A stretch of DNA of 64,000 nucleotides from Variovorax sp. OK212 (GCF_900112425.1 NZ_FOLP01000002.1:1-64000), one strand, 5' to 3'; positions 25,767 to 37,859 are shown, counted from the first letter of the stretch. The notes: a model not told the origin generated them from the sequence alone. Numbers and translations are program-made.

Positions 25767-25952
25767 CGGCGTTCCTTGATTGAAGCCAGATGCACGGCTC
25801 GCACGGGCGGTTCGGCAAGGAACGCCTGCGGTGTTCGTCTGGCTCCGCCCAATTTGCGGGGGCGCCGGCTGTCGCGGATACGGTCTGGGCCTACTCGCCT
25901 TGTCGGAGAGTTGCCCGTGTCTTTTTCGTGACCTTTTCAGGCCACGCCGCGC

Positions 25953-26219
25953 TCAGGCGTGCAGCGCGAAATCGTCGATGGTCAGCGTGATCGGCTGGCG
26001 CTGCGCGGTGCGGTAGCGCGCCACGGCGGCAGGCTCGATCGCATAGAAGTGCAGGCGGCACGTCTCCAGCAGCTGGTCGCCGGTCTCGCGCGCGCCGAAC
26101 TCGTCGTGCAGGGTTTCTTCGGAAATCTGCGCGAGCACGCGCGGGCCCGCCGGTCCTTCGGGGTAGAACGCAAAGCGCACGCAGGCCGTGTCGAAGCAGT
26201 AGATGCCTTCGAAGTTCAT
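25953..26219 (-). CDS. DUF1488-like small protein
   Basis: An 88-aa soluble protein. ISEETLHDEFGA and LLETCRLHFYAIEPAAVARY give the pattern of DUF1488 proteins (short alpha/beta proteins of unknown function), a tentative match. The ATG at 26219 is preceded by GGAGACAAGAC. It is on the same strand as glgB, 186 bases upstream of it, so it may be transcribed together with the glucan operon, but no coupling is visible. Confidence 0.6.
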   Translation of the reverse strand: MNFEGIYCFDTACVRFAFYPEGPAGPRVLAQISEETLHDEFGARETGDQLLETCRLHFYAIEPAAVARYRTAQRQPITLTIDDFALHA

Positions 26220-26417
26220 CTGTCTTGTCTCCTTGTCGGGTCGGCGGCGATTCAGCGCGCCGCAAGCCGCGTTGGAGAGGAGAAATACGCGCATGCGCGT
26301 GCAGGACGAGTCCTACAACCGGCGAGCCACCCGCTTGCATCCGGACACGACTTCGGCCTCGATGGCGGAGAGCGGAAACGGCGAAGATCGGGGCCTCCAG
26401 ATCTACAGCTTCCGCCG

Positions 26418-28142
26418 ATGACGCCCATCCATTCGCGCCTTTCGCGCCCGTTGCGCCCTTCGTGCCCTTCGCGCCCCGCCCTGCTGCGCTGCTGCGCCGC
26501 CGCATCCCTGGCTGCCGCATTCGTGCTCACCGCCTGCAGCGGCGCCAGCGAAGCCCAGCGGCAGGCCGCGGCCAGCGTGGTGCCGCCCACCGACTGCAGC
26601 GCCTGGGTCGGCACCGACCGCAACGCGACCATGGGCGGCTACCTGCTGCCGCAAAAAGCACGGGGAACGGGAAGCACGGGGAGCGCGGGCGCCAAGGTGT
26701 GCGTGCCCGTGCTCATGACGGCCAACCGCGCGCCCACGGGCTACGCGGGCGGCGACTACCACGTGGCCGAGTTCACCGACGAAAAGCTCAAGGCCCGCTG
26801 GAGCGCCTGCAAGGAAGACCCGGCCTGCTTCAAGCGCATCGACGCGCAGATGCAGCGCTGGCTGCCGCCCAACAAGGAGCGCGCCACGCGCTCGACCGGC
26901 GTGGTCGACCCCTCCGGCAGGATCGACCCCGACGGCCAGGTCGACCTGAAGCAGATCCGCCGGCCCGCCTTCTTCGCCAAGGCGCCCTACCGCGAAGGCA
27001 TTGCCGAGGCCGACGCGCGCACCTACGTGGTGGAGTTCACCGCGCCGCGCGACACCTTCGAGCGCATCGACCTGAAGATGACCGGCGACATCAAGCTGCG
27101 CGGCTGGTACATCGAAGGCGCGGGCGTGGACAACGGCAAGGGCAAGAAGGTGCGCGCGCTGGCCATCATGGCGCCGGGCGGCGGCGGGCAGCTCACGGCC
27201 ATCCAGCACCCCGAGGAGGCCTCCTACCGCGTCGACGGGAAGACCGGCAAGACCGTGCCCGTCAGCTTCCCCAACGCCACCACCGAGACCATGGGCCAGC
27301 GCTGGTGGCGCGAGAACCTCTATGCGCTGAACCAGGCCGGCTTCGACGTGCTGGCCTACGACCGGCGCGGCGAAGGCCTCTCGGGCGGCTTCAGCGACAC
27401 CAACACGCTGGAACAAGGCGAGGACGTGTTCCGCGCGCTCAACGCGCTGGACAGCGGGCGCGGCCTGCGCATCCTCACGCCCAAGGGCGAACTGCTCGAG
27501 GGCGAGGCCACGCGCGGGCGGCTGCTCGCGGGCATGCCGGCCGGCGAGATTCCGCTGGTGCTGGGCGGCTACTCGCGCGGCTCGATGTCCACCGCCTGGG
27601 CCATGACGAAGAACTACGTGGCGCAGTGCAGCTTCGACATGCCGCAGCCCAGTTGCACGCCGCCGAAGAACATGCGCAACATCCGCGGCGCGATCCTTCT
27701 GTCTTCTTTTGCAAGCGGCGCGGGCTACGTGGGCGACTCGCCCGACCTGGCCGACCGCAACCTGTTCCTGGGCGGCATGGCGGCCGACCACCACATCGTG
27801 TTCTACCCGAACTCGTCCACGCTCGCGGGCATGGACCGCTGGCCCGCGGCCTTCTTCGGCAAGGGCCTGTGGGACCGCGCCGAGACGCTCGAAGGCACCG
27901 TGGCGGCCTACAACCGCATCCGCGGCGTGAAGGAGATCGTGCTGGCGCGCGGGCCGCATTCCATCGAGACCTGGCCCGCGTCCGACCGCGACTACCTGCG
28001 CGAGCGCATGGTGGTGTTCGCCAAGGCCGTCATCGTCGGCGGGCGCAGCATCTCGGGTGCGCGGCCGTGGAAGGACTTCAAGTCGCTGGTGGCGACCACG
28101 CCGGACTCGTGGGAGCCGTCGTCGAAGCCCAAGGCGCCTTGA
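26418..28142 (+). CDS. Lipoprotein alpha/beta hydrolase
   Basis: A 574-aa predicted lipoprotein. The N-terminus has a basic region, a hydrophobic segment and the lipobox LTAC (about residues 37-40), so it should be lipid-anchored in the envelope. The hydrolase core follows: IMAPGGGGQLTAIQHPEEAS near the oxyanion region, YDRRGEGLSGGFSDTNTLEQ, and the nucleophile elbow GGYSRGSMSTAWAM. The His candidate is in ARGPHSIETW. An extra domain of about 180 residues lies between the lipobox and the core. The substrate is unknown. The gene stands alone and the start at 26418 gives a good signal sequence. Confidence 0.8.
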   Translation: MTPIHSRLSRPLRPSCPSRPALLRCCAAASLAAAFVLTACSGASEAQRQAAASVVPPTDCSAWVGTDRNATMGGYLLPQKARGTGSTGSAGAKVCVPVLMTANRAPTGYAGGDYHVAEFTDEKLKARWSACKEDPACFKRIDAQMQRWLPPNKERATRSTGVVDPSGRIDPDGQVDLKQIRRPAFFAKAPYREGIAEADARTYVVEFTAPRDTFERIDLKMTGDIKLRGWYIEGAGVDNGKGKKVRALAIMAPGGGGQLTAIQHPEEASYRVDGKTGKTVPVSFPNATTETMGQRWWRENLYALNQAGFDVLAYDRRGEGLSGGFSDTNTLEQGEDVFRALNALDSGRGLRILTPKGELLEGEATRGRLLAGMPAGEIPLVLGGYSRGSMSTAWAMTKNYVAQCSFDMPQPSCTPPKNMRNIRGAILLSSFASGAGYVGDSPDLADRNLFLGGMAADHHIVFYPNSSTLAGMDRWPAAFFGKGLWDRAETLEGTVAAYNRIRGVKEIVLARGPHSIETWPASDRDYLRERMVVFAKAVIVGGRSISGARPWKDFKSLVATTPDSWEPSSKPKAP

Positions 28143-28173
28143 GGGTGCGGGCACCTCGGTCTCCTGGAGCCCT

Positions 28174-28395
28174 TCAGTATTTGCGCGGGTTGTCCGGCCG
28201 GCGGTCGTAGCGGTCGGGCACGCCGTCGCCGTCGCTGTCGCGGTTGCGTTCGTAGCGGTCCGGAATGCCGTTGTGGTCGCGGTCCCGGTTGCGGTGATGG
28301 TGGTCGTGGCCGCAGCCGGCGAGGATGGCTGCTGCGGCCAGCAGGAGGGAAAGTTTCAGGCGATTCAATTGGCGTGGCCCGTTCTGTGCGGGCAT
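28174..28395 (-). CDS. Small lipoprotein with calcium-binding Asp repeats
   Basis: A 73-aa precursor with a signal peptide and lipobox LAGC near residue 28. The mature part is short, highly charged and His-rich at first (GHDHHHRN). It then carries two runs DRDHNGIPDRYERN and DSDGDGVPDRYDRR, which match the DxDxDG loops of thrombospondin type 3-like calcium-binding repeats. A structural or metal-binding surface role is possible. The ATG at 28395 gives the complete signal peptide. It is convergent with the lipoprotein hydrolase gene, 31 bases apart. Confidence 0.7.
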   Translation of the reverse strand: MPAQNGPRQLNRLKLSLLLAAAAILAGCGHDHHHRNRDRDHNGIPDRYERNRDSDGDGVPDRYDRRPDNPRKY

Positions 28396-28836
28396 GTCTT
28401 CTTCGGGAGGCCCAGTGTCGGCAGCGCGACTGAAGAATCGCTGAGCGCCTGCTGAAGGTTGTATGAAGACACGGGTCAGACAGGGCGTCTGCATTCGCGA
28501 CCCGAGGCCACAAAAACCGGCCACAAAAAAGAACCCAGCGCCGGGCCGGGTTCAAGCCTCGTTGCCATCACGCAGCGAAGCCCTCGCAAGGGAGGAGATA
28601 CGAGGGACGGCATCACCGTCGATCTCCAACGTAGCCATGGCGCCCGCACACGACGCAAGGGCAATGCCGCCTCCGGTGGACGGACAGCACCTACGCGCTT
28701 CGGACGGCAACGCATGCCGTGTCGGTGTGGGACGACACGGCTGTGCGCCGTGTGTCCTCAAGACAGCGCAAGGCGGGCGCTTACGGTGAAGGCTCCACTG
28801 CTCATCCAACCGACCTTCTTTTTCTGGAGCCCCCAC
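28396..28836. other. 441-bp region without a convincing gene
   Basis: The region contains the minus-strand terminator at 28525-28553. Short open frames on both strands lack family features and good ribosome binding sites. The plus-strand promoter of the 28837 gene should lie in its right part. A short RNA transcribed leftward and ending at the terminator is possible. Confidence 0.4.
28525..28553 (-). terminator. Rho-independent terminator on the minus strand
   Basis: A GAACCC/GGGTTC stem (28531-28553, GC-rich loop) is followed, reading the minus strand, by six T residues (28525-28530). There is no credible minus-strand protein gene immediately upstream of it, so it may end an antisense or small RNA. 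Confidence 0.6.
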
Positions 28837-29337
28837 ATGACGACCACCACCACCGACCACAGCAAGCTCTGGGACCTCATCAAGGACACCCGCTTCGGCA
28901 TGCTCACCCACCGCCACGGCGACGGCCAGCTGCACAGCCACCCGCTGACCACGCAGAACAAGAACGGCGACGACGTGGGCACGCTCTACTTCTTCGTGCC
29001 GAAGGACGGCGATGTCGCGCGCCACACCGCCACCGACCCGGCGGTGAACATCGCCTACGCCAACACCGGCGACGACAGCTATGTGTCGGTGTCGGGCCGC
29101 GCCGCGCTGCTCGAGGACCAGGCGAAGAAGGAAGCGCTCTTCAACAAGATGGCGCAGGCCTGGTTCCCCAACGGCCCCACCGACCCCAACCTCGGCCTGC
29201 TCGCCGTGACCGTGCTCGAAGCCGAGTACTGGGACGTGGACGACAGCAAGATGGTGCAGCTCTACAAGATGGCCAAGGCCGCCATCACGGGCGAGCCGCC
29301 GAAGAACCTGGGCGAGCACAAGAAGGTCGCGGTCTGA
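28837..29337 (+). CDS. Pyridoxamine-5'-phosphate-oxidase-like general stress protein
   Basis: A 166-aa flavin-reductase/PNPOx split-barrel protein, general stress protein 26 type. Recognisable parts are KLWDLIKDTRFGMLTHRHGD, TLYFFVPKDGDVARHTATDP, VNIAYANTGDDSYVSVSGRA and the C-terminal AEYWDVDDSKMVQLYKMAKA. Such proteins bind FMN or FAD, and the physiological substrate is usually unknown. The ATG at 28837 is preceded by CTGGAGC. No signal peptide, so cytoplasmic. It is followed 17 bases later by the EF-hand protein gene on the same strand. Confidence 0.9.
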   Translation: MTTTTTDHSKLWDLIKDTRFGMLTHRHGDGQLHSHPLTTQNKNGDDVGTLYFFVPKDGDVARHTATDPAVNIAYANTGDDSYVSVSGRAALLEDQAKKEALFNKMAQAWFPNGPTDPNLGLLAVTVLEAEYWDVDDSKMVQLYKMAKAAITGEPPKNLGEHKKVAV

Positions 29338-29354
29338 GCGCAGGGCCGCGGACG

Positions 29355-32658
<3,304 letters not shown>

Positions 32659-32683
32659 ACGCCGGCGCGGGCGGGCCGCCTCG

Positions 32684-32995
32684 TCAGATGGGAATCTCGT
32701 AAGCCTGGTTGCTGCGAACCCACGAGGCCAGCCCCGCCTGCACGTTCCTGGCCCGCCACGCGACGAAGGCCGCGTCGGCGTTGAGGGCGTCGAGCGTGGC
32801 CCCGAGCTTGGCCGCGGACTCGCAGCGCACGACGAATGTCATGTTGCCGATCTCGCCGACCTGCACGCTCCACAGGCTCACATCGGCCCCGTGCTTGCGC
32901 CACATTTCGGCGGCCTCCTTGATCATTCCGACCAGGTCCTGCATGTTGGTGCCGGGGTTGGGCTTGAACACGTACTGAACGACCGTTGCTGACAT
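32684..32995 (-). CDS. Dimeric alpha/beta-barrel-like small protein
   Basis: A 103-aa soluble protein. The pattern VVQYVFKPNPGTNMQDLVGM, MWRKHGADVSLWSVQVGEIG and NMTFVVRCES suggests a ferredoxin-like dimeric alpha/beta-barrel (NIPSNAP or ABM-like) fold. The match is structural in style only. The ATG at 32995 is preceded by AAGGAGACACCC. It is convergent with kdsA, 25 bases apart. Function unknown. Confidence 0.65.
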   Translation of the reverse strand: MSATVVQYVFKPNPGTNMQDLVGMIKEAAEMWRKHGADVSLWSVQVGEIGNMTFVVRCESAAKLGATLDALNADAAFVAWRARNVQAGLASWVRSNQAYEIPI

Positions 32996-33290
32996 GGGTG
33001 TCTCCTTGGCGGTTCCGTGGCCGGCCGAAATGAGCGGCCGGCGCCATTACGCGGCGGGCCTACGGGGCAGTCAATTGGTATTACATTTCGATTTTTGCGA
33101 GGGGTAGGCCCGTACCCTTTGCACCGGCCCCGCCAGGGCCCGCGCCACCACCCTCAGAAAAAATAAGGGCTTCGTACTAAACATCCGGCCACACCTTCCG
33201 ATAAGTCATCAAGCGCCCGAATCCGGCAGGAACGGCACGGCGCACAGGCCGCCCCCGGGGCGCGGATGATCAAAAAAGGAAAGGTCCAGG

Positions 33291-33641
33291 ATGAACAGCG
33301 AAGCTTCGGCATTCGGACATGACTTCTCGAAGTGGGCGCGCCTGACCGAGCGGTATGCGGAAGAAGTGGAGGCGCTGCGGCGCCGGGAACCGGGCGCGTC
33401 GATGCGGCTCATGCAGATCGGCCATGCCCTGAAACACCACCAGGACCCGTTCGGCTCGGGCCTGCTGGGCTCGCAGTACGCGGCGCTGGCCGCCACCATG
33501 CCGCCCCGGTTCGCGCCGCCGAAGGTCCGCGGGCCGGCCTGGCGGGTGCGGGTGCGCGACACCCTGCGCAAGCTGCGCCAGCCGTTCCGCGGCGAGAGCG
33601 CCCACCCTGCGCCGGAGGATCCCCAGCCGCCAGCGGCTTGA
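33291..33641 (+). CDS. Hypothetical protein
   Basis: A 116-aa soluble protein, basic and rich in Arg and Pro towards the end. The helical N-terminal half (DFSKWARLTERYAEEVEALR) is followed by QIGHALKHHQDPFGSGLLGS. No family was recognised and no signal peptide is seen. The ATG at 33291 is preceded by AAAGGTCCAGG. It is followed on the same strand, 54 bases later, by the serine protease gene, so co-transcription is possible. Confidence 0.6.
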   Translation: MNSEASAFGHDFSKWARLTERYAEEVEALRRREPGASMRLMQIGHALKHHQDPFGSGLLGSQYAALAATMPPRFAPPKVRGPAWRVRVRDTLRKLRQPFRGESAHPAPEDPQPPAA

Positions 33642-33695
33642 AAACCCCGCGCGCCGCCGCCATTTCGAAGGAATCCGGCGACTGAAAGGTGCTCC

Positions 33696-34652
33696 ATGGG
33701 CGCGCGCGACGACTTCCTTCTCGACTCTTACTCTGCCACCGTCACCCAGGTGGCCCACACGGCCAGCGCGGCTGTCGCGCACATCAAGGTGCGAAAGCCC
33801 GCGCAGCGCGGCACGGCGGCCGCGCACGGCAGCGGCTCGGGCTTTCTGTTCACGCCCGACGGCTTCACCATCACCAACGCCCACGTGGTCGAAGGCGCCG
33901 GCGAACTGCGCGCGGCCTTTGCCGACGGCACCGAAAGCGTCGCCCGCCTCGTGGGGCAGGACGCCTCGACCGACATCGCCGTGCTGCGCATCGAGTCGCA
34001 CCCCGCCGCCTTCCTGCCGCTGGGCAGCTCGGCCGCGCTGCAGCCGGGCCAGGTGGCCGTGGCAGTGGGCAACCCGCTGGGCTTCGACTTCACCGTGACC
34101 GCCGGCATCGTGAGCGCGCTGGGCCGCAGCCTGCCCTCGCGCGGCGGCCGGATGATCGAGGACGTGATCCAGACCGACGTGGCGCTGAACCCCGGCAACT
34201 CCGGCGGCCCGCTGCTGGACAGCGCGGCCAACGTCATCGGCGTGAACACGGCCGTGATTCCTTCCGCGCAGGGCCTGAGCTTCGCGGTGGCCATCGACAC
34301 CGCGCGCTGGGTGGCCGGCGAACTCATGCGCCACGGCGCGGTGCGCCGCGGCAAGCTCGGCGTGCAGTGCGCGGCGGTCGCCCTGCCCCGGCGCTGGGTG
34401 CGCGAGAACGACTGGCCCGTGGCCACCGGCGTGCGCGTGGTCGAGGTGGTGGCCGGCTCGGCCGCGGCGCGCGACGGGCTGCGCAGCGGCGACATCCTGG
34501 TCGGCTGCGACGGCACGCCGCTGGCGCAGCTCTCCGACCTGCTGAAGCGGCTCGCGGGCGAAGGCTACGGCCGGGCGCTGCTGCTGAAGCTGCTGCGGCC
34601 CGTGGCGGGCACGCTGACGCCGTTCTACCTGACGGTGCAGCCGGCGGGCTGA
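33696..34652 (+). CDS. HtrA/DegP-like serine protease without signal peptide
   Basis: A 318-aa trypsin-like protease with a C-terminal PDZ-like domain. The catalytic triad is visible: His63 in ITNAHVVEG, Asp93 in STDIAVLR and Ser169 in NPGNSGGPLL. VGNPLGFDFTVTAGIVSALG is also typical of HtrA. One PDZ domain (about 220-310, SAAARDGLRSGDILVGCDG) follows. HtrA proteins usually carry a signal peptide or membrane anchor, but the N-terminus here (MGARDDFLLDSYSATVTQVA) has neither, so the protein should be cytoplasmic or start further upstream. No upstream in-frame signal peptide is apparent. Confidence 0.85.
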   Translation: MGARDDFLLDSYSATVTQVAHTASAAVAHIKVRKPAQRGTAAAHGSGSGFLFTPDGFTITNAHVVEGAGELRAAFADGTESVARLVGQDASTDIAVLRIESHPAAFLPLGSSAALQPGQVAVAVGNPLGFDFTVTAGIVSALGRSLPSRGGRMIEDVIQTDVALNPGNSGGPLLDSAANVIGVNTAVIPSAQGLSFAVAIDTARWVAGELMRHGAVRRGKLGVQCAAVALPRRWVRENDWPVATGVRVVEVVAGSAAARDGLRSGDILVGCDGTPLAQLSDLLKRLAGEGYGRALLLKLLRPVAGTLTPFYLTVQPAG

Positions 34653-34694
34653 GCCAGGCCAGGCCGGCCTGGCCGGGGCGGCCTGGCCGGGGCG
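34653..34694. repeat. GC-rich palindromic repeat after the protease gene
   Basis: Two near-identical GGCCTGGCCGGGGC units preceded by their inverted partner (GCCAGGCCAGGCC). They can form a strong hairpin directly after the stop codon. No T-run follows, so this may be a stabilising 3' end rather than a standard terminator. Confidence 0.5.
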
Positions 34695-34773
34695 GGAATG
34701 CCCGCGGAAGAGCGGTCATGAAGACCGTGCATACTCGCGCGCCCCCGAAATTTAAGCGAATGCAAAGGACCTC

Positions 34774-35391
34774 ATGTCAGGACACGGTTTTCACGTGCAC
34801 GGCCCGCACGACCACGAGCTCGAACACGCCGCTTCCGGCGGCCATGGCCACGGTGCCGACGACGCGGCCGCGAAAGGCGGCGGCATGAGCACGACCAGCA
34901 AGATCGCCGTGTGCACCGCCGCCATTGCCACGGTGGGCGCGATCTTCTCGTACATGGGCGGGGCCACGCAGGCCAACGCCGGCCTCTACAAGAACAACGC
35001 CGCCATCAAGAAGACCGAGGCGTCGAACCAGTGGAATTACTTCCAGTCGAAGAGCACCAAGCAGGCGCTCGCCGAGTTCGCGCGCGACACCGCCACCGAC
35101 GACGCGCGCCGCCAGGGCTGGCAGGCGAAGGTGACGCGCTACGAGCAGGAAAAGACCGAGATCCAGGCCGCCGCGAAAAAGCTCGAGGACGACTCGGCCC
35201 GCTGGGACGCGCAGTCCGACGAGCAGATGCACCAGCACCACCGCTGGGCGCAGGCCACCACCGTGCTGCAGGTGTCGATCGCGCTGGCCGCCATCGCGCT
35301 GCTGACAAAGAAGAAGTGGCTGGAGCGCGGCATGTACGGCGTGGCCGTCGCGGGCCTGGCCATCGGCGTGCTGGCCGCGATGCACCTCTGA
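34774..35391 (+). CDS. DUF4337 family membrane protein
   Basis: A 205-aa protein with a His-rich start (MSGHGFHVHGPHDHELEHAA). It has one membrane helix near 43-62, a long charged coiled-coil-like middle (NNAAIKKTEASNQWNYFQSK and ARRQGWQAKVTRYEQEKTE) and two helices near the C-terminus. The pattern of DUF4337 proteins is recognisable, and their function is not known to me. The ATG at 34774 is preceded by AAAGGACCTC. Single gene; the lipocalin gene is convergent. Confidence 0.85.
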   Translation: MSGHGFHVHGPHDHELEHAASGGHGHGADDAAAKGGGMSTTSKIAVCTAAIATVGAIFSYMGGATQANAGLYKNNAAIKKTEASNQWNYFQSKSTKQALAEFARDTATDDARRQGWQAKVTRYEQEKTEIQAAAKKLEDDSARWDAQSDEQMHQHHRWAQATTVLQVSIALAAIALLTKKKWLERGMYGVAVAGLAIGVLAAMHL

Positions 35392-35418
35392 GGCGGGCCG
35401 CGCCTTTCGCGGCCGCGG

Positions 35419-36006
35419 CTACTTCTTCGGTGCCGCGTCCGCGTCTTCGGGCCATTGCTGCGGCACGCGGCGCAGCTTGTCGACCGCGTAGCCCAGCGTC
35501 TTGAGCTGCGTCACGGCCGCCTGGTACACGGGCTCGGGAATGTCCGGCGTGCGCGCCATGATCCATGCGTAGTCGCGGTCGCTGCGGCCGACGATGGTGA
35601 GCTGGTAGTCGCGGTCGATGTCCACGATCACGTACTCCGCCTTGATCGGCCAGATGAACTGCATGCCCCACACCGCGTTGCTCGTGCCCGGCACCACGGT
35701 GCCCGTGGGGTTCATCGTTTTCAGCGGGCCGTCGAAGCCGCCCTCGCGGTAGCGAAAGCGCGTGTCGATGCTGCCGTCGGGCTTCAGGCTGTACGACTCC
35801 ACCGCATTGAACGCATTGCGCTCCGGCCGCGTGGGGATGTTGCCGATGACGTACCAGTCGCCCATGAAGCGCTGCAGGTCGACCTGCTTCACGGGCGTGA
35901 TGGTCGGCGGCGACACGGCGCAGCCGGCCATCATGAAGGCAGCCACAACACCCAGGGCCATGTGCAGCGGCGGGCTGGCAAGAAGGGTTCGCGGGTGTTT
36001 GGGCAT
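35419..36006 (-). CDS. blc: Bacterial lipocalin (Blc-type outer-membrane lipoprotein)
   Basis: A 195-aa precursor with a lipobox MAGC near residue 28, so a lipoprotein. The lipocalin signature follows: VDLQRFMGDWYVIGNIP (GxW motif), then RNAFNAVESYSLKPDGSIDT and later YVIVDIDRDYQLTIVGRSDR and DYAWIMARTPDIPE, all typical of Blc. Such lipocalins bind lysophospholipids or fatty acids at the outer membrane. The ATG at 36006 gives a proper signal peptide. It is divergent from the membrane-protein/amidase pair. Confidence 0.92.
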   Translation of the reverse strand: MPKHPRTLLASPPLHMALGVVAAFMMAGCAVSPPTITPVKQVDLQRFMGDWYVIGNIPTRPERNAFNAVESYSLKPDGSIDTRFRYREGGFDGPLKTMNPTGTVVPGTSNAVWGMQFIWPIKAEYVIVDIDRDYQLTIVGRSDRDYAWIMARTPDIPEPVYQAAVTQLKTLGYAVDKLRRVPQQWPEDADAAPKK

Positions 36007-36223
36007 GTCGTCGGTTCCTGGATTCGGAGCAACCACGCTAACGGGCGCCCATGCGCGGTTGCGTCGGACGAAGCCTCCAACCGTCGCCAAGAACGAGCTA
36101 CTGGCGCTCCCATGAACGGGGGAGGTGAAGCCCGGCTTTAGGGATCAGACTGCACGCGCAGTCGCCGCGAACACCTGCGCCATGTTTCGACCTTGTTCGC
36201 CACTCACTCCACGGAGGACTTCC

Positions 36224-37060
36224 ATGAGTCATGAGTCAGGGGAAGAACTGGGCAAGCCGTCGCTCACGAAGCAGGTCAAACGGGCAACTGGCGGGGCGTT
36301 CGGTGCTGGGCTGGTGCTCATCGTGCTGCCCAGTATCGCGCTGGTCCTGGGCATCAAGAGCCTGGAGAAGCACTCCGCCGTTGGCCTTCCCATCGTGGCC
36401 ATCTTCGGGATCATGATCCTGTTCGGCGCGCTCTCGCTCATATCGACCGTGTTCGCACGGCTGGACCTCAGTTGCAAGTCCGAGGCGCTCGCACTGCCAC
36501 CTGGATCGATTCGCGCGGCCATTGCGCTCTCATTGATCGTGCTGTTCGCACTCATCTCGGTGATGCTCTATCAGTCGCTGAGCAGCCCCTACGAGGTCTC
36601 CCACCTGAGCCTCGCGCAGAAAAATGCGATGGTCCAGGAGCCCTCCAATCGCGTACTGGGAGTGCTTGCAGAGTCATGCGGCGGCGCCGGAGAGCCAGCC
36701 TGCACGCCGGAGACCATGATGTACACCGTGCACCTCCGACAGTCACCGGGCACCGAGTCGACAGATCTTGCCAAGCAGCTCCTGATTCTGGTGGGTACTC
36801 TGATGACCTCGGTGACCAGCTTCTACTTCGCGTCACGGACCGCAGAGGCAGCGGTAAAGGCCACGCGCAAGACTCTTGCGCCCGACGCAACGGCCAAGGA
36901 CCCCATCGCAAAGACACCCGAGGCCGCGCTACCGCCTGAGGCGAATGCATCGACCGGGCCTGATGACCACGAAGACCACGTCGACGGCTGCGACGCCGCC
37001 ATAGAGAACGTCACGGACGACGCTGACCTTCCGCCTGCCACAGGGGGGGTCGCATCATGA
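36224..37060 (+). CDS. Membrane protein coupled to an amidase gene
   Basis: A 278-aa protein of unrecognised family. Three to four hydrophobic segments are seen: around 25-45 (LVLIVLPSIALVLGI), 52-72 (VGLPIVAIFGIMILFGALSL), 95-115 (AAIALSLIVLFALISVML) and near 188-208 (LAKQLLILVGTLMTSVTSFY). A soluble loop with two Cys (CGGAGEPAC) lies between the third and fourth. The C-terminal 70 residues are acidic and disordered. The ATG at 36224 has GGAGGACTTCC before it. It overlaps the amidase gene by four bases (ATGA), so they act together. The pairing recalls holin-like or envelope-lysis modules, but it is larger than a holin. Confidence 0.7.
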   Translation: MSHESGEELGKPSLTKQVKRATGGAFGAGLVLIVLPSIALVLGIKSLEKHSAVGLPIVAIFGIMILFGALSLISTVFARLDLSCKSEALALPPGSIRAAIALSLIVLFALISVMLYQSLSSPYEVSHLSLAQKNAMVQEPSNRVLGVLAESCGGAGEPACTPETMMYTVHLRQSPGTESTDLAKQLLILVGTLMTSVTSFYFASRTAEAAVKATRKTLAPDATAKDPIAKTPEAALPPEANASTGPDDHEDHVDGCDAAIENVTDDADLPPATGGVAS

Positions 37061-37854
37061 GCTTCTCACTCACATGGCTGCCGGCGGTGCTCGAATCCGC
37101 AGGCTTGAAGGTAGCGCCGGTGCCCGGCTGGGAATCGCGCGGCCGCGCCGAGATGGGCCGCGTGCTCGGTGTCATGTGCCACCACACGGCGGGCCCGCGA
37201 CAAGGCAACATGCCGAGCCTTCGTACCTTAATCGAGGGGCGCCGCGACTTGCCAGGGCCGCTGTCCCAACTCGGGCTTGGCCGCGACGGCACGTATTACA
37301 TCGTGGCCGCGGGACGGTGCAACCACGCGGGCGCTGGCTCATGGCAAGGGCTGACCGGCGGAAACACCAACTTCATCGGCATCGAGGCGGAAAACACGGG
37401 CCTGCCTGACAACAGGCCCTGGCCTGAAGTTCAACTGGACGCCTACCGCAGGGGCGTCGCGGCAATCCTGCGGCATGCTGGGCGAACCGCCCTCTTCTGT
37501 GCCGGGCACAAGGAGTACGCGTTGCCGAGCGGCCGCAAGAACGACCCGGACTTCGACATGGACGCGTTCCGTCGGGCGGTGGCGGCCATCATCGACGACA
37601 CGGCACCGCCGCCAAGCCTGATCCCCAAGGCGGAGCCGCAACCATCGGCAGGACAACCAGCCGCGCGCGCGACTCTGCGAAGAGGATCGGTGGACGAACT
37701 GGTAAAGGTCGTCCAGAAAAAATGCGGCCTTCCCGATGACGGCGTGTTCGGCGCAAACACCGAAGCAGCAGTCAGAAGATTCCAGAACTCGCGCGGCATG
37801 GTTCCAGACGGCATCGTGGGCCCGAAGACCTGGGCCGCGCTCGACACAGCCTGA
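37057..37854 (+). CDS. N-acetylmuramoyl-L-alanine amidase with peptidoglycan-binding domain
   Basis: A 265-aa protein of endolysin type. The amidase_2-like domain (about 20-180) has MCHHTAGPRQGN (first zinc His), a substrate region NTNFIGIEAENTG and the second His in FCAGHKEYALPSGRKNDPDF, with the Lys/Asp typical of T7-lysozyme-like amidases. A C-terminal peptidoglycan-binding domain 1 (about 210-262) reads LVKVVQKKCGLPDDGVFGAN, then TEAAVRRFQNSRGMVPDGIV and GPKTWAAL. There is no signal peptide. It is coupled to the upstream membrane protein. Composition is lower in GC than its neighbours, consistent with phage ancestry. Confidence 0.85.
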   Translation: MSFSLTWLPAVLESAGLKVAPVPGWESRGRAEMGRVLGVMCHHTAGPRQGNMPSLRTLIEGRRDLPGPLSQLGLGRDGTYYIVAAGRCNHAGAGSWQGLTGGNTNFIGIEAENTGLPDNRPWPEVQLDAYRRGVAAILRHAGRTALFCAGHKEYALPSGRKNDPDFDMDAFRRAVAAIIDDTAPPPSLIPKAEPQPSAGQPAARATLRRGSVDELVKVVQKKCGLPDDGVFGANTEAAVRRFQNSRGMVPDGIVGPKTWAALDTA

Positions 37855-37859
37855 GCCGA

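Noticed and set aside
33021..33041. CCGGCCG/CGGCCGG hairpin upstream of the 32684-32995 gene, considered as terminator
   Set aside because: No T-run on either side and located between divergent genes; role unclear.
36125..36223. Longer start for the membrane protein gene at 36224
   Set aside because: The extension is unlike the rest of the protein, and the GGAGGA site sits directly before 36224.
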